From Bacteroidales bacterium (GTDB lineage Bacteria; Bacteroidota; Bacteroidia; Bacteroidales; GCA-2748055): a stretch of DNA of 51,199 nucleotides. Of this stretch, positions 1-8,369 are shown one piece after another (the first letter of the stretch is position 1; every line of letters starts with the position of its first letter). The DNA is taken from NCBI GenBank assembly GCA_021740585.1, contig JAIOZM010000021.1, forward strand, positions 1 through 51,199. The letters are read 5' to 3'. A program made the translations under genes and the position numbers. The notes beneath the pieces are model-generated. The model made no database searches. It was not told where the DNA came from and worked only from the letters and a program-made list of their open reading frames with translations.

Positions 1-63
1 TCTTGGTTTAGAGAACTAAACTTATTTAATTTGTCATTAAATTTCGAAAAGTTTAACTATTAA
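1..63 (+). CDS. possible C-terminal end of group II intron reverse transcriptase (partial)
   Basis: Frame 1 is open from the first base of the window to a TAA at 61-63, giving about 20 residues rich in Leu, Phe and Asn. The stop lies directly before the intron domain V hairpin, which is where intron-encoded reverse transcriptases of this kind usually end. No catalytic motif falls inside the window, so the assignment rests only on this position. The body of the protein would lie upstream of base 1. It could also be chance open sequence. Confidence 0.35.
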   Translation, partial: SWFRELNLFNLSLNFEKFNY

Positions 64-136
64 CTGAAACCGCCACGTGCGAGAGCATGCGTGGTGGTGT
101 GAGAGGGCGAGGGAGTAATCCCTCTACCTACTCGAT
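64..136 (+). mobile_element. 3' end of a group II intron (domains V and VI)
   Basis: Domain V is visible as a lower helix pairing 69-75 with 92-98 (one G-U), a two-base bulge on the 3' side (C90, G91), a five-pair upper helix 76-80/85-89 and a GNRA-type loop GAGA at 81-84. Domain VI follows: 101-106 pairs with 127-133, leaving A130 bulged as the expected branch-point adenosine, and an inner helix 109-113/120-124 is capped by AGTAAT. The intron should end at the AT of 135-136, seven bases from the bulged A and fitting the usual 3' AY end. The intron runs on the plus strand, and its 5' part lies outside the window. It sits 55 bp beyond the stop codon of convergent nadD, an intergenic target. 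Recognised from the secondary structure and the typical sequence of this domain pair. Confidence 0.8.
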
Positions 137-191
137 TATCCTTTGAAAAATGATCAGTGGAATACTTGTTACTCAAATTACTGAATTAATT

Positions 192-764
192 CTACTTGTA
201 AAAATTCATCTCATCTATATAATTCCATACAGCCAAAGGCATAAAGAATTTTACTTTTTTACCTTTTGAGATGGATTCACGGATAAAACTGGAGGATATT
301 TCTATCCTTGGAGCCTGCACAATCTCAATATTTTTGTGTTTAAGTATGTCTGGCATCTCATTCCCATGTCGGGGGTACACCAATCGCTTATAATGCTGGA
401 TTAGAATTTCACTGTTTTTCCATCGATGAAAATTCATAAGATTGTCGGAACCCAAAATGATTTCAAATTCGCGATTAGGGTATTTTTCTGAGAGGTAAGT
501 TAAAGTGTCAACCGTAAAAGAAGGTTTAGGCATACTGAACTCTATATCAGACACTTTAAACCTTATATCATCCCCAACGGCCAAATAAACAAGCTCAAGT
601 CTGTGGTGATCCTCTAACATAGTTTTTTTCTTTTTCAAAGGATTCATCGGACTTACTATAAACCACAGTTCCTCCAGATCGGTATTCTCGATAATATACT
701 CAGCAATGGCCATGTGACCGTTGTGAATTGGATTGAATGATCCGAAGAAAAGTCCTGTTTTCAT
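192..764 (-). CDS. nadD: nicotinate-nucleotide adenylyltransferase
   Basis: Transfers AMP from ATP to nicotinate mononucleotide, the penultimate step of NAD synthesis, in the cytoplasm. The 190-residue protein is of normal length. The nucleotidyltransferase signature GSFNPIHNGH occupies residues 8-17, and the C-terminal ISSSFIR box (about 156-162) matches the ISSTxIR motif of the family. The start at 764 places the signature close to the N-terminus, as expected. It lies 131 bp downstream of gmk on the same strand, and the yicC-gmk-nadD order is common in Bacteroidota, so they are probably one operon. The group II intron tail lies just past its 3' end. Confidence 0.96.
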   Translation of the reverse strand: MKTGLFFGSFNPIHNGHMAIAEYIIENTDLEELWFIVSPMNPLKKKKTMLEDHHRLELVYLAVGDDIRFKVSDIEFSMPKPSFTVDTLTYLSEKYPNREFEIILGSDNLMNFHRWKNSEILIQHYKRLVYPRHGNEMPDILKHKNIEIVQAPRIEISSSFIRESISKGKKVKFFMPLAVWNYIDEMNFYK

Positions 765-804
765 GCTTACCGCTTGCTATTTTTTGATTGCTTTAATTTG
801 TGTC

Positions 805-822
805 CCTGAAACTCATTTCAGG
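805..822. other. 7-bp perfect hairpin in the gmk-nadD gap
   Basis: CCTGAAA at 805-811 and TTTCAGG at 816-822 form a perfect stem with a four-base loop, in the 131-bp space between gmk and nadD. On the transcribed (minus) strand it is not followed by a T run, so it is not a convincing intrinsic terminator. It may be an mRNA processing or partial termination element. The rest of the gap shows nothing recognisable. Confidence 0.3.
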
Positions 823-895
823 TAAGTCCGCGCTATTTCTCTAAAACTATATCACCACACTACCCCCCAAACTATTGGTACTCAGGCCACACCAA

Positions 896-1456
896 TCAAA
901 TAAACTCCTTAACCGATCGGTAACATTCTTCAACAGCCTGCTCAAGTTTATCGTTAATAATAATTTTGTCAAATTCCTTCGCATAGCTCATTTCTTCTTC
1001 GGCTTTTACCAGCCTTGCTTTCAGGCTTTCTTCGGTTTCCGTAGAACGGTTCCGAAGTCTTTGTTCAAGAATTTTTATGTCAGAAACACTTATAAAAAGG
1101 GCCAGGGCTCTTTCGCCAAATTTCTTCTTTAAATTTATCCCCCCCTGAACGTCAATATCGAAAACTACATGCTGTCCATTATCCCATAAGCGTTCTACTT
1201 CTGTCTTGAGGGTTCCGTAAAACCTTTCAGGATATACCTCTTCCCACTCAATAAATTCATTCTGTTTTATTTTCTGCCTGAAATTTTCAGCACTTATAAA
1301 ATAATAGTCTTTTCCATCTGTTTCATTCTCTCTTTTTGACCGGCTGGTGGCTGAGATTGAAAAACTCAAACCGGGAATTTTTGCGAGCAAAGATTTAACG
1401 ATGGTCGTTTTTCCCGATCCTGAAGGCGCAGAGAGAATGATCAGTTTCCCGTTCAT
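896..1456 (-). CDS. gmk: guanylate kinase
   Basis: Phosphorylates GMP to GDP, feeding GTP and dGTP pools. The 186-residue protein has the P-loop APSGSGKT at residues 10-17, the GMP-binding segment with TSR at about 37-39, and a downstream RxxExxGxDYxF pattern. The ATG (1454-1456) follows the yicC stop (1457-1459) with no gap, showing translational coupling. It is full length with nothing missing. Confidence 0.97.
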   Translation of the reverse strand: MNGKLIILSAPSGSGKTTIVKSLLAKIPGLSFSISATSRSKRENETDGKDYYFISAENFRQKIKQNEFIEWEEVYPERFYGTLKTEVERLWDNGQHVVFDIDVQGGINLKKKFGERALALFISVSDIKILEQRLRNRSTETEESLKARLVKAEEEMSYAKEFDKIIINDKLEQAVEECYRSVKEFI

Positions 1457-2329
1457 TTAAAGAATATTTAAAGTTAACTCCTTAATTTTCTCCAGTTCAT
1501 CTTTCATTTTTACAACAATATGTTGCATATCCGAATCATTGGCTTTCGATCCTATTGTGTTTATTTCCCTACCGATTTCCTGTGAAATAAATGCCAGTTT
1601 TTTCCCTGGTTCTGGATCCTTTTCAATTGTTTCATTGAAGTACTGGCAATGATTAAGTAAACGGACCTTTTCTTCGCTGATATCCAGTTTTTCAATATAG
1701 AATATCATCTCCTGTTCAAAACGGTTCTTATCTATTTTTTCAGAAGGAAGGAATTCCTCCATCGATTTAAATATTCTTTCCTTTAGTTTTTCGATGCGGC
1801 GTGTCTCGAAGGGTAGGAGGGAATCTTTAAGTTCAAGAATATTTTTAGAACGTAAAAGCAAATCTTCCTGCATCGACAAGCCTTCCTGTTTCCTGAATTC
1901 GTTCACCTGACTCAGGGCATCAATAATTCCGGCTTCTATCTTTAGCCAATCCTCTTCATTTAATTCTGATTTTTCTATTAAAAGGGTATCAGGTAATCTC
2001 ATTATTGTAGATAAAAGATCTGCTTTCTCAATTCCCAGCTCTTTCTTTAATTCAATTAATTGTTTGTAATAATTTTTGAAAACTTTCTGATTTATCTCCG
2101 TTGGATTTACGCCTTCATTTAATTCATAATGGATATTGAACTCAATTTTACCCCTTTTAAGTTCATTATGAATCAGATTTCTAATAATCAGCTCTTTTTC
2201 TCTGTAAATATTAGGGACTTTAAGATTCGTGTCTATATTCTTACTATTCAGCGACTTAATCTCAACGGTTATTTTTTTATCGGCTAAGCTAACCTCAGTT
2301 TTACCATAGCCTGTCATAGAATGAAGCAT
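1457..2329 (-). CDS. YicC family endoribonuclease
   Basis: A 290-residue YicC-family protein with the characteristic N-terminal start MLHSMTGYGK, and a C-terminal DUF1732 segment ending in a helix rich in Met, Lys and Glu (about 268-290). E. coli YicC has been described as an endoribonuclease; that role is extended here by homology only. It is the first gene of the probable yicC-gmk-nadD operon and abuts gmk. A -7-like promoter element lies 23 bp upstream at 2352-2359. Confidence 0.92.
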   Translation of the reverse strand: MLHSMTGYGKTEVSLADKKITVEIKSLNSKNIDTNLKVPNIYREKELIIRNLIHNELKRGKIEFNIHYELNEGVNPTEINQKVFKNYYKQLIELKKELGIEKADLLSTIMRLPDTLLIEKSELNEEDWLKIEAGIIDALSQVNEFRKQEGLSMQEDLLLRSKNILELKDSLLPFETRRIEKLKERIFKSMEEFLPSEKIDKNRFEQEMIFYIEKLDISEEKVRLLNHCQYFNETIEKDPEPGKKLAFISQEIGREINTIGSKANDSDMQHIVVKMKDELEKIKELTLNIL

Positions 2330-2351
2330 TCTTTATTTTTTTTGTGATATA

Positions 2352-2359
2352 CAAAGTTA
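2352..2359 (-). promoter_or_regulatory. -7 promoter element for yicC-gmk-nadD (TAnnTTTG)
   Basis: On the minus strand the bases read TAACTTTG, a full match to the Bacteroidota -7 consensus TAnnTTTG. The expected transcription start would fall about 15 bases before the yicC ATG. At the ideal 19-bp spacing the -33 triplet reads TTC rather than TTG, so the upstream element is imperfect. Confidence 0.4.
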
Positions 2360-2391
2360 GTAAATATCGGTAAATTGGGAATTGAGAATGG

Positions 2392-3759
2392 CTATTTTTG
2401 ACTCAGGGACACTTCCATTTGTCCACGTGGTTTTGTGACAGCCTTTGTTTTCCATCTCCCGGTTAAATAATACAGGTATGAAAATAGTGCTCCCGTAGCC
2501 AGTCCCATAGGTATTGCCCACCAAATGCCGGTCTCCCCAATTTTCCCTGAAAGCCACCAGGCAATAGGTATTCTGATAACCCACAAGGCAAAGAGAGTGA
2601 TGAACATAGGAATTAAGGTGTCGCCAGCACCTCTCAGAACACCACCATAGGTAAACATTATGGAGAAAAGTATGTAAAATGCACTAACAATGAGCAAATA
2701 TTCACCACCAATCCTTATCACTTCCGGATCGCTGTTAAACTGTACCATTAATCCTGATCGAAAACTGATAATCAACAGACTTATAACAATCGATACAGCT
2801 GACGACATTAACAGAGTAGCCCGTAAGCCCTTTTTTACCCTCTCTTGTTTCCCTGCTCCAATATTTTGTCCGACAAAGGCTGCAAGACCCTGACTAAAAA
2901 CCATGGCCGGTTGCATGGCGATGGCATCGATCCGGCCGGCTACAGAATAGGCCGCAATTACATCGGTTCCAAAATTATTAACAATTTTTATAAGAGCCAT
3001 CATACCAAGAGCAACAAAAGTTTGTTGAAAACCTGTTGGAAGCCCGATACGCAATGTTTGAATAAATATTTTATAATCAAAAACAAAATCTTTTATTCTG
3101 ATTGAAATAAGTTTATGAGTTTTGTTCAGGTAAATAACCGCTGTTATAAATGCTCCTCCCTGCGAGATAATTGTGGCCCAGGCTGCTCCCTCAATTCCCC
3201 ATTGAAATTTTACTACAAATAATATGTCTAGAAAAATATTTGCTATGGTTGAAATTATCATAAAATACATGGGTGTCTTGCTGTCGCCCAAACCACGTAA
3301 AATAGCTGTTGTACCATTGAATCCGAAGAAAACGATTATGCCTCCAATAATAATCTGAATATAGGCTTTTGCCTGATCGTAAATCTCGGCGGGGATATCA
3401 ACAAGTGAAAGAATCGGATCAAGAAAAACTAGTCCGATAAGGGATAAAAATGCAGCCATAGAAAACATGAGGATATAAATGGTTCCTATGGTTTTCCTTA
3501 CTTTATCGTAGTCTTTTGCCCCAAAATATTGTGAAACTATTATAGTTCCTCCAAAAGCAATTCCGATGATAAGCGCAATAAGGGTGAACATAATTGGAAA
3601 CGCATTACCAATTGCAGCTAAGGCTTCTTTTCCAATATAGCGCCCAACTACAATACTGTCAACAATATTGTACATCTGCTGGAATACGCTCCCGATCAAT
3701 AGTGGAATAGTAAAAATAAGGATGTTCCTTCCCTCCCTGCCAACGGTAAGATCTTTCAT
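2392..3759 (-). CDS. MATE family multidrug/Na+ efflux transporter
   Basis: A 455-residue polytopic inner-membrane protein with about 12 hydrophobic segments arranged as two homologous halves. The N-terminus (GREGRNILIFTIPLLIG, then QMYNIVDSIVVGRYIG) is typical of the MATE/NorM/DinF superfamily, which exports cationic drugs or metabolites in exchange for Na+ or H+. The substrate cannot be predicted. It stands alone between yicC and tryptophanase, with 62 bp to yicC, and could be its own transcription unit. The C-terminal tail of about 25 residues is hydrophilic. Confidence 0.92.
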   Translation of the reverse strand: MKDLTVGREGRNILIFTIPLLIGSVFQQMYNIVDSIVVGRYIGKEALAAIGNAFPIMFTLIALIIGIAFGGTIIVSQYFGAKDYDKVRKTIGTIYILMFSMAAFLSLIGLVFLDPILSLVDIPAEIYDQAKAYIQIIIGGIIVFFGFNGTTAILRGLGDSKTPMYFMIISTIANIFLDILFVVKFQWGIEGAAWATIISQGGAFITAVIYLNKTHKLISIRIKDFVFDYKIFIQTLRIGLPTGFQQTFVALGMMALIKIVNNFGTDVIAAYSVAGRIDAIAMQPAMVFSQGLAAFVGQNIGAGKQERVKKGLRATLLMSSAVSIVISLLIISFRSGLMVQFNSDPEVIRIGGEYLLIVSAFYILFSIMFTYGGVLRGAGDTLIPMFITLFALWVIRIPIAWWLSGKIGETGIWWAIPMGLATGALFSYLYYLTGRWKTKAVTKPRGQMEVSLSQK

Positions 3760-3851
3760 TCAATAGATTTAAAAGGATGCAAAGATGAAGAAATATATCT
3801 ATACATCAAAGTAATAAGGAATTTGCAGGTTATTTGTTCAAACAGGCCTTT

Positions 3852-5228
3852 CTAAATCTTCCTTAATTCTAAAGTGAAGTGCCTCATAATAGGGGCTTCC
3901 TGAATGATTTGATATCCATTTTTAATATCATGCCTTCTATCGAAAACATTTTTCAATGCTGCTGCCACATAATCCATGTGATTATAGGTATATACCCGTC
4001 GTGGAATAGCAAGGCGAAGCATTTCCACTTTTGGGAACCTGTTTTTACGACTTATCGGGTCACGGTCGGCTAATAATGCTCCAATTTCCACACCCCGTAC
4101 ACCCGATTCAAGGTACAACTCAATGGCTAGTATTTGTGCACGAAATTCATTGATGTCGATGTGCTTGTAGAATTCTGTGGCATCAACAAATACGGCATGT
4201 CCACCAATAGGCTGTTGCACCGGGATCCCGTATGAAATGAGTTTTTGTCCCAGATAATCCACCTGACGAATACGTGATTCAAGGTATTGTTCGTCAAGCA
4301 CTTCGTTGAGGCCAACAGCCAGGGCTGCCATATCCCGGCCGGCCATTCCTCCATAATTTATGAATCCCTCAAACATAATATTAAAGGTGGTTGCCTTCCG
4401 GTATAATTCTTCGTTTCGAAGTCCTATGAATCCACCAATATTGACTATCCCATCTTTTTTTGCACTCATGGTCATCCCGTCGCTATTAAAAAACATCTTT
4501 TTAACAATTTCTGGGATACTGAAATCTTTGTATTTTTCTTCACGTTGCTTAATAAAATAGGCATTTTCCGCAAAACGTGCAGCATCAATTATTACGGGTA
4601 TTTCATAATCCCAGGCGAGTTTATGAACAGCCGTAATGTTCTCGAGAGAAACAGGCTGGCCACCCGCCGTATTGCATGTGGCGGTTATAATTATTACAGG
4701 AATTTTTTCTTTCCCATATTCTTTCAAAACTTTTTCAAGTTTTTTAAGATCAATATTTCCTTTAAAGGGATGGAGTGAAGAAGTGTCGCTTGCTTCATCA
4801 ATGGTGCAGTCCACTGCTGTTGCTTTCCGAAATTCAATATGTCCCTTGGTGGTATCGAAATGAGCATTCCCGGGCACAATATCACCTTCCTTAATCATGG
4901 CAGAGAAAAGAACATTTTCTGCTGCCCGTCCCTGATGGGTTGGAAGAAAATATTCAAATCCGAAAATTTTTTTCACCCTGTCTTTCAACTCGAAAAATGA
5001 ACTGGATCCTGCATAACTTTCATCGCCCTGCATAATCGCTGCCCACTGATTATTACTCATGGCTCCGGTTCCTGAATCGGTTAATAAATCAATAAAAACA
5101 CTGGAGCTTTTCAGGTTGAATAAATTATATTTTGCTTCTTTTATCCATTGAGTCCGTTGCTTCAGAGTGCTTTTCTGAACCGTTTCCACGGACTTAATTT
5201 TATAGGGTTCTGCGAATGGGAGTTTCAT
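3852..5228 (-). CDS. tnaA: tryptophanase (tryptophan indole-lyase)
   Basis: PLP enzyme that splits tryptophan to indole, pyruvate and ammonia. The 458-residue protein belongs to the beta-eliminating lyase family; the PLP lysine is in the pair K257/K258 within MSAKKDG. Tryptophanase and tyrosine phenol-lyase look alike: this protein has VEIG where tyrosine phenol-lyases carry the substrate-binding ERG, and RHFT near the C-terminus where they have FFT, so tryptophanase is the better call. It is a single gene with no tryptophan permease beside it, unlike the E. coli tnaCAB operon. No Trp-containing leader peptide was recognised in the 286-bp upstream gap. Confidence 0.9.
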   Translation of the reverse strand: MKLPFAEPYKIKSVETVQKSTLKQRTQWIKEAKYNLFNLKSSSVFIDLLTDSGTGAMSNNQWAAIMQGDESYAGSSSFFELKDRVKKIFGFEYFLPTHQGRAAENVLFSAMIKEGDIVPGNAHFDTTKGHIEFRKATAVDCTIDEASDTSSLHPFKGNIDLKKLEKVLKEYGKEKIPVIIITATCNTAGGQPVSLENITAVHKLAWDYEIPVIIDAARFAENAYFIKQREEKYKDFSIPEIVKKMFFNSDGMTMSAKKDGIVNIGGFIGLRNEELYRKATTFNIMFEGFINYGGMAGRDMAALAVGLNEVLDEQYLESRIRQVDYLGQKLISYGIPVQQPIGGHAVFVDATEFYKHIDINEFRAQILAIELYLESGVRGVEIGALLADRDPISRKNRFPKVEMLRLAIPRRVYTYNHMDYVAAALKNVFDRRHDIKNGYQIIQEAPIMRHFTLELRKI

Positions 5229-5433
5229 GATTTGATGTAATAGTGCGATGTTGCGGTGATGTGATAGTATGCTAATACATAAAAATTGTCAAATGACAAA
5301 GAAAGTACAACAGAGTGTTTGAAAAACAATAGACAGTATACCTGTACTGAAGAAAATTGCTACAGGCTAGAATGAATCGCGGTTTTTAATGTTCCGGATA
5401 AGAACTTTATGGGAGATATAGGTATGAGTTACC

Positions 5434-5463
5434 ATTTGCATTGAAATAATTTCAAATGCAAAT
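5434..5463. other. near-perfect inverted repeat between the WD40 gene and tnaA
   Basis: ATTTGCATT at 5434-5442 pairs with AATGCAAAT at 5455-5463, and the stem continues inward with GAAAT/ATTTC around one unpaired A. It lies 52 bp past the stop of the upstream WD40 gene and about 205 bp before the tnaA start, all on the minus strand. It may be a terminator-like structure or a regulator site; no T run follows on the minus strand. The rest of the 5229-5514 gap contains nothing recognisable. Confidence 0.4.
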
Positions 5464-5514
5464 TTATAAAAAATGAAGTCTGAATAACAGAATTATACAG
5501 CTGTTACTTAGCAT

Positions 5515-6663
5515 TTATTTATTCATTCCGGGCAGACTCGAGTCAGCAATGGCTTTTTTATACCTTTCATAGTATTTTGCATAAATCTCAGATTTCAACT
5601 GAGCAGCTTTTTCTTGTCTTTGCAGATAATCTGATTTGCTTTCGGCTTTTTCCTTAGGTCGAAATTCTTCCATTTCTTCCATTTCAGCAATTACCTCATC
5701 GCTGTAGTAGAAATCAACAAATATCTCAGAAGTGTATTTCCAGATTTTAATGGTTTCGTCGTGAGAGGCAGAAGCAATCTGACTGCCGTCGGGTGAGAAA
5801 CAAATATCTGTAACGGCAAGCTCATGATCAATAAATGAATACATATTTTTCCCGGTGGGCACCTCCCAAATCCTTATTTCATTATCGAAAGAACAGGATA
5901 CAAGATGTTGATTATCGGGGGCAAATTCAACATCCATTACAAAGTTTTTATGACCGCTTAAAATCCTCAGCAGTTCTCCTTTTTCAAGATCATAAATTCG
6001 TATGGTTTTGTCCTTCGAGCAACTGGCAAGGAGTTTGCCATTCGGACTAAAATCAACCGCGAAAATATCATCTGAATGCCCCTTCAATTCCATAATTTTT
6101 TCAAAAGATTCTGCATCCCAAATGGTAATAATATGATCGCTTGAGCCACTTGCAATTCGTTTACCGTCCCTGCTGTAACGCACAGTCATGGTACGATCGC
6201 CGGTTGTCATTACATCTTCTTTAAATTCACCCTTTAATACATCCCAGTATTTAAAAGCAGGACTAACAGCAGCACTTATCATGTAGGTGCCCGAAGGATC
6301 TATATCTGCGGTATAGATAGTAGTTGTATGTTTCTTCAGATTATATATTCTGTCGCCTTCAGGAGACCAAATTTTAATGGTATTATCCCCGGCAGTCATA
6401 AAATATTTGCCCTTGGGATCCATTTCCACATCCATAACTCCTTTCCAGTGATCGGCCACTTTAACTTCTGTTTTGCCTGAAGCAATATCAATTATTTCTG
6501 CAGAACCGTCATTAAACCCAGCCAGTATTTTTGCACCATCGGGAGAAAAGGCGATTGCATTTACTCTGTCGGAGGCTTTAATATTTTTTAGAAGGTAAGG
6601 GTCTTTTTGTGAGTAAAGATTGGAACTTAAGAATATAAGAATGAGGATAATAAATGTTTTCAT
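5515..6663 (-). CDS. secreted WD40 repeat protein
   Basis: A 382-residue protein with an N-terminal signal peptide (about residues 1-18, ending near LYSQ) and seven WD40 repeats across about residues 22-320, many ending in IW or IYD, enough for one seven-bladed propeller. A charged tail of about 60 residues rich in Glu, Lys and Ala follows and probably forms a helix or coiled coil. WD40 propellers act as binding platforms; the partner is not indicated. In Bacteroidota, exported WD40 proteins occur in surface and periplasmic complexes, but a specific role is not supported here. It stands alone between tnaA and the prenyltransferase gene. Confidence 0.85.
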   Translation of the reverse strand: MKTFIILILIFLSSNLYSQKDPYLLKNIKASDRVNAIAFSPDGAKILAGFNDGSAEIIDIASGKTEVKVADHWKGVMDVEMDPKGKYFMTAGDNTIKIWSPEGDRIYNLKKHTTTIYTADIDPSGTYMISAAVSPAFKYWDVLKGEFKEDVMTTGDRTMTVRYSRDGKRIASGSSDHIITIWDAESFEKIMELKGHSDDIFAVDFSPNGKLLASCSKDKTIRIYDLEKGELLRILSGHKNFVMDVEFAPDNQHLVSCSFDNEIRIWEVPTGKNMYSFIDHELAVTDICFSPDGSQIASASHDETIKIWKYTSEIFVDFYYSDEVIAEMEEMEEFRPKEKAESKSDYLQRQEKAAQLKSEIYAKYYERYKKAIADSSLPGMNK

Positions 6664-6769
6664 AGGTATTTTTTTTTGATCATGGAATGGGCAAAAACCT
6701 GACTATTTACGTTTTCAATAGTTTTTAAGATACATTATTTTTCAGAAAAAGTAAATTTATACAATTGAA

Positions 6770-7639
6770 TTACATGAAAAGAATTTCTGTAATATTAAAT
6801 ACAGCAAAAACAATGCTTGCAATTCCGTTGGTAGTGGCAAAAGCAAGGTTTATCCTGCTTATGTCGTTAGGTTTTATAATCATGTGCTGATATGCAAGTA
6901 AACCTGCAAAAATAAAACTTCCGAGCCAATACCACAGCCCAAACTCAGCTTTAAATCCTATGAGAAATATCATGACAATTGAAACTGCATGTGTGATAAC
7001 AGAAAGTTTGATAGCACCTGATTTCCCTAAATTCACCACCATTGACTTTAAGTTCATAGTTTGATCGAACTCTTCATCCTGTAGTGCATAAAGCATATCA
7101 AATCCTGACACCCAAAATAAAACCAGAATGGAATAAAAAACAGGTAAAAGATCAAAAGAGCCGGTAACCGATAAATAGGCACCGATAGGGGCAAGGGAAA
7201 GTCCAATTCCAAGAATAAAATGACAGAGACTTGTAAATTTCTTAGTAAGGCTATAACCTAATATAACTATGAGGGCAATTGGAGAAAGGTAAAAAGTTAA
7301 TTTATTGATGAAGAATGTAACAGAAACAAATAAAATAGAATTCAATACAACAAAGAAGAGTGCTGATCCCGGACTAACAATCCCTGCAGGAATTTCTCTT
7401 AAAGCAGTACGTGGATTAAGTTTGTCAAGTTCCCTGTCGGCCCAGCGGTTAAAAGCCATAGCAGCATTTCGGGCAAAAACCATAGCCAAAACTACTAAAA
7501 TAAACAGGCTCCATCGGACCGGTTCATTGCTGTGTTTAATGCCTAAAACAAATCCTGTTATGGCAAAGGGCATGGCAAAAATCGTATGACTGAATTTTAC
7601 CAAAGAAAGGTATTTCTTAACCTTGTTAGCTTGTGTCAT
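6770..7639 (-). CDS. mqnP: UbiA-family prenyltransferase, probable MqnP of the futalosine menaquinone pathway
   Basis: An integral membrane prenyltransferase of 289 residues with about eight hydrophobic segments. The two Mg-diphosphate motifs are intact: NxxxDxxxD at N64, D68 and D72, and a second DxxxD at D188 and D192. The sequence resembles 4-hydroxybenzoate polyprenyltransferases. Because the window also encodes MqnA (44211-44960), it more likely prenylates the futalosine-pathway intermediate than makes ubiquinone; that choice is inference. It is monocistronic by spacing (about 105-130 bp on each side). Confidence 0.82.
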   Translation of the reverse strand: MTQANKVKKYLSLVKFSHTIFAMPFAITGFVLGIKHSNEPVRWSLFILVVLAMVFARNAAMAFNRWADRELDKLNPRTALREIPAGIVSPGSALFFVVLNSILFVSVTFFINKLTFYLSPIALIVILGYSLTKKFTSLCHFILGIGLSLAPIGAYLSVTGSFDLLPVFYSILVLFWVSGFDMLYALQDEEFDQTMNLKSMVVNLGKSGAIKLSVITHAVSIVMIFLIGFKAEFGLWYWLGSFIFAGLLAYQHMIIKPNDISRINLAFATTNGIASIVFAVFNITEILFM

Positions 7640-7772
7640 GTCTTTTTTAGGTAGTTCTTTTAACTTGGTTCTGTGAATATGACATTCGTACTAATTTCAG
7701 CTGGCAGGAAACATATAACGAAATTACAAAATGCATTTCACACGCAGAAATTATGATACATTAATAAAACAA

Positions 7773-8276
7773 TTATTTAAGGATTTGTTCAAATATGGAA
7801 TGATTTAATTCACTAAAGCTTACAAATATTATCTCGATGTTGAAATTATTCTCCTGTATGAAATCATTCACTGCTGATACAGCAACGATTGAAGCCTCCC
7901 GTATGGGATAGCCATAAACGCCTGTGCTTATTCCGGGAAAAGCAATGCTTTTACAACCATATTCTCTGGCAAGCTCCAGACTTTTTATATAACAAGACCT
8001 TAATTTTTCCGCTTCATTCTTAGTACCCCCATACCAAACCGGTCCAACCGTATGAATAACATATTTGGCCGGAAGATTATAGGCAGAGGTAATTTTAGCA
8101 TCACCGGTAAAGCAACCATTGAGTTTCCGGCATTCTTCCATTAATTCAGGTCCGGCAGCCCGGTGAATGGCTCCATCAACTCCACCTCCTCCAAGTAAAG
8201 AACTGTTTGCCGCATTAACTATGGCATCGCATTTTACCTTGGTAATATCTCCGATAATGTGTTTAATGATTGCCAT
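7773..8276 (-). CDS. macrodomain protein (O-acetyl-ADP-ribose deacetylase family)
   Basis: A 167-residue single macrodomain. The ADP-ribose binding features are clear: [20 protein letters not shown] at about residues 17-36, then AAGPEL, a GDAKIT segment, and [10 protein letters not shown] near 114-123. Members of the YmdB/MacroD class hydrolyse O-acetyl-ADP-ribose and mono-ADP-ribosyl groups on proteins. Length and motifs are typical. It sits between pheT and the prenyltransferase gene on the same strand, with 93 bp to pheT. Confidence 0.93.
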   Translation of the reverse strand: MAIIKHIIGDITKVKCDAIVNAANSSLLGGGGVDGAIHRAAGPELMEECRKLNGCFTGDAKITSAYNLPAKYVIHTVGPVWYGGTKNEAEKLRSCYIKSLELAREYGCKSIAFPGISTGVYGYPIREASIVAVSAVNDFIQENNFNIEIIFVSFSELNHSIFEQILK

Positions 8277-8369
8277 GTTATTAGCGTTTCATTTCTAAGC
8301 CTTAATCCCTTCAACAAGTCCGGGAGCCATTACTTTACCGACCCCGATTGCAATTGGGAACCCCACCAA

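Noticed and set aside
2357-2584. 75-codon frame at the end of the MATE gene
   Set aside because: A shadow of the MATE coding frame without any start context or motif.
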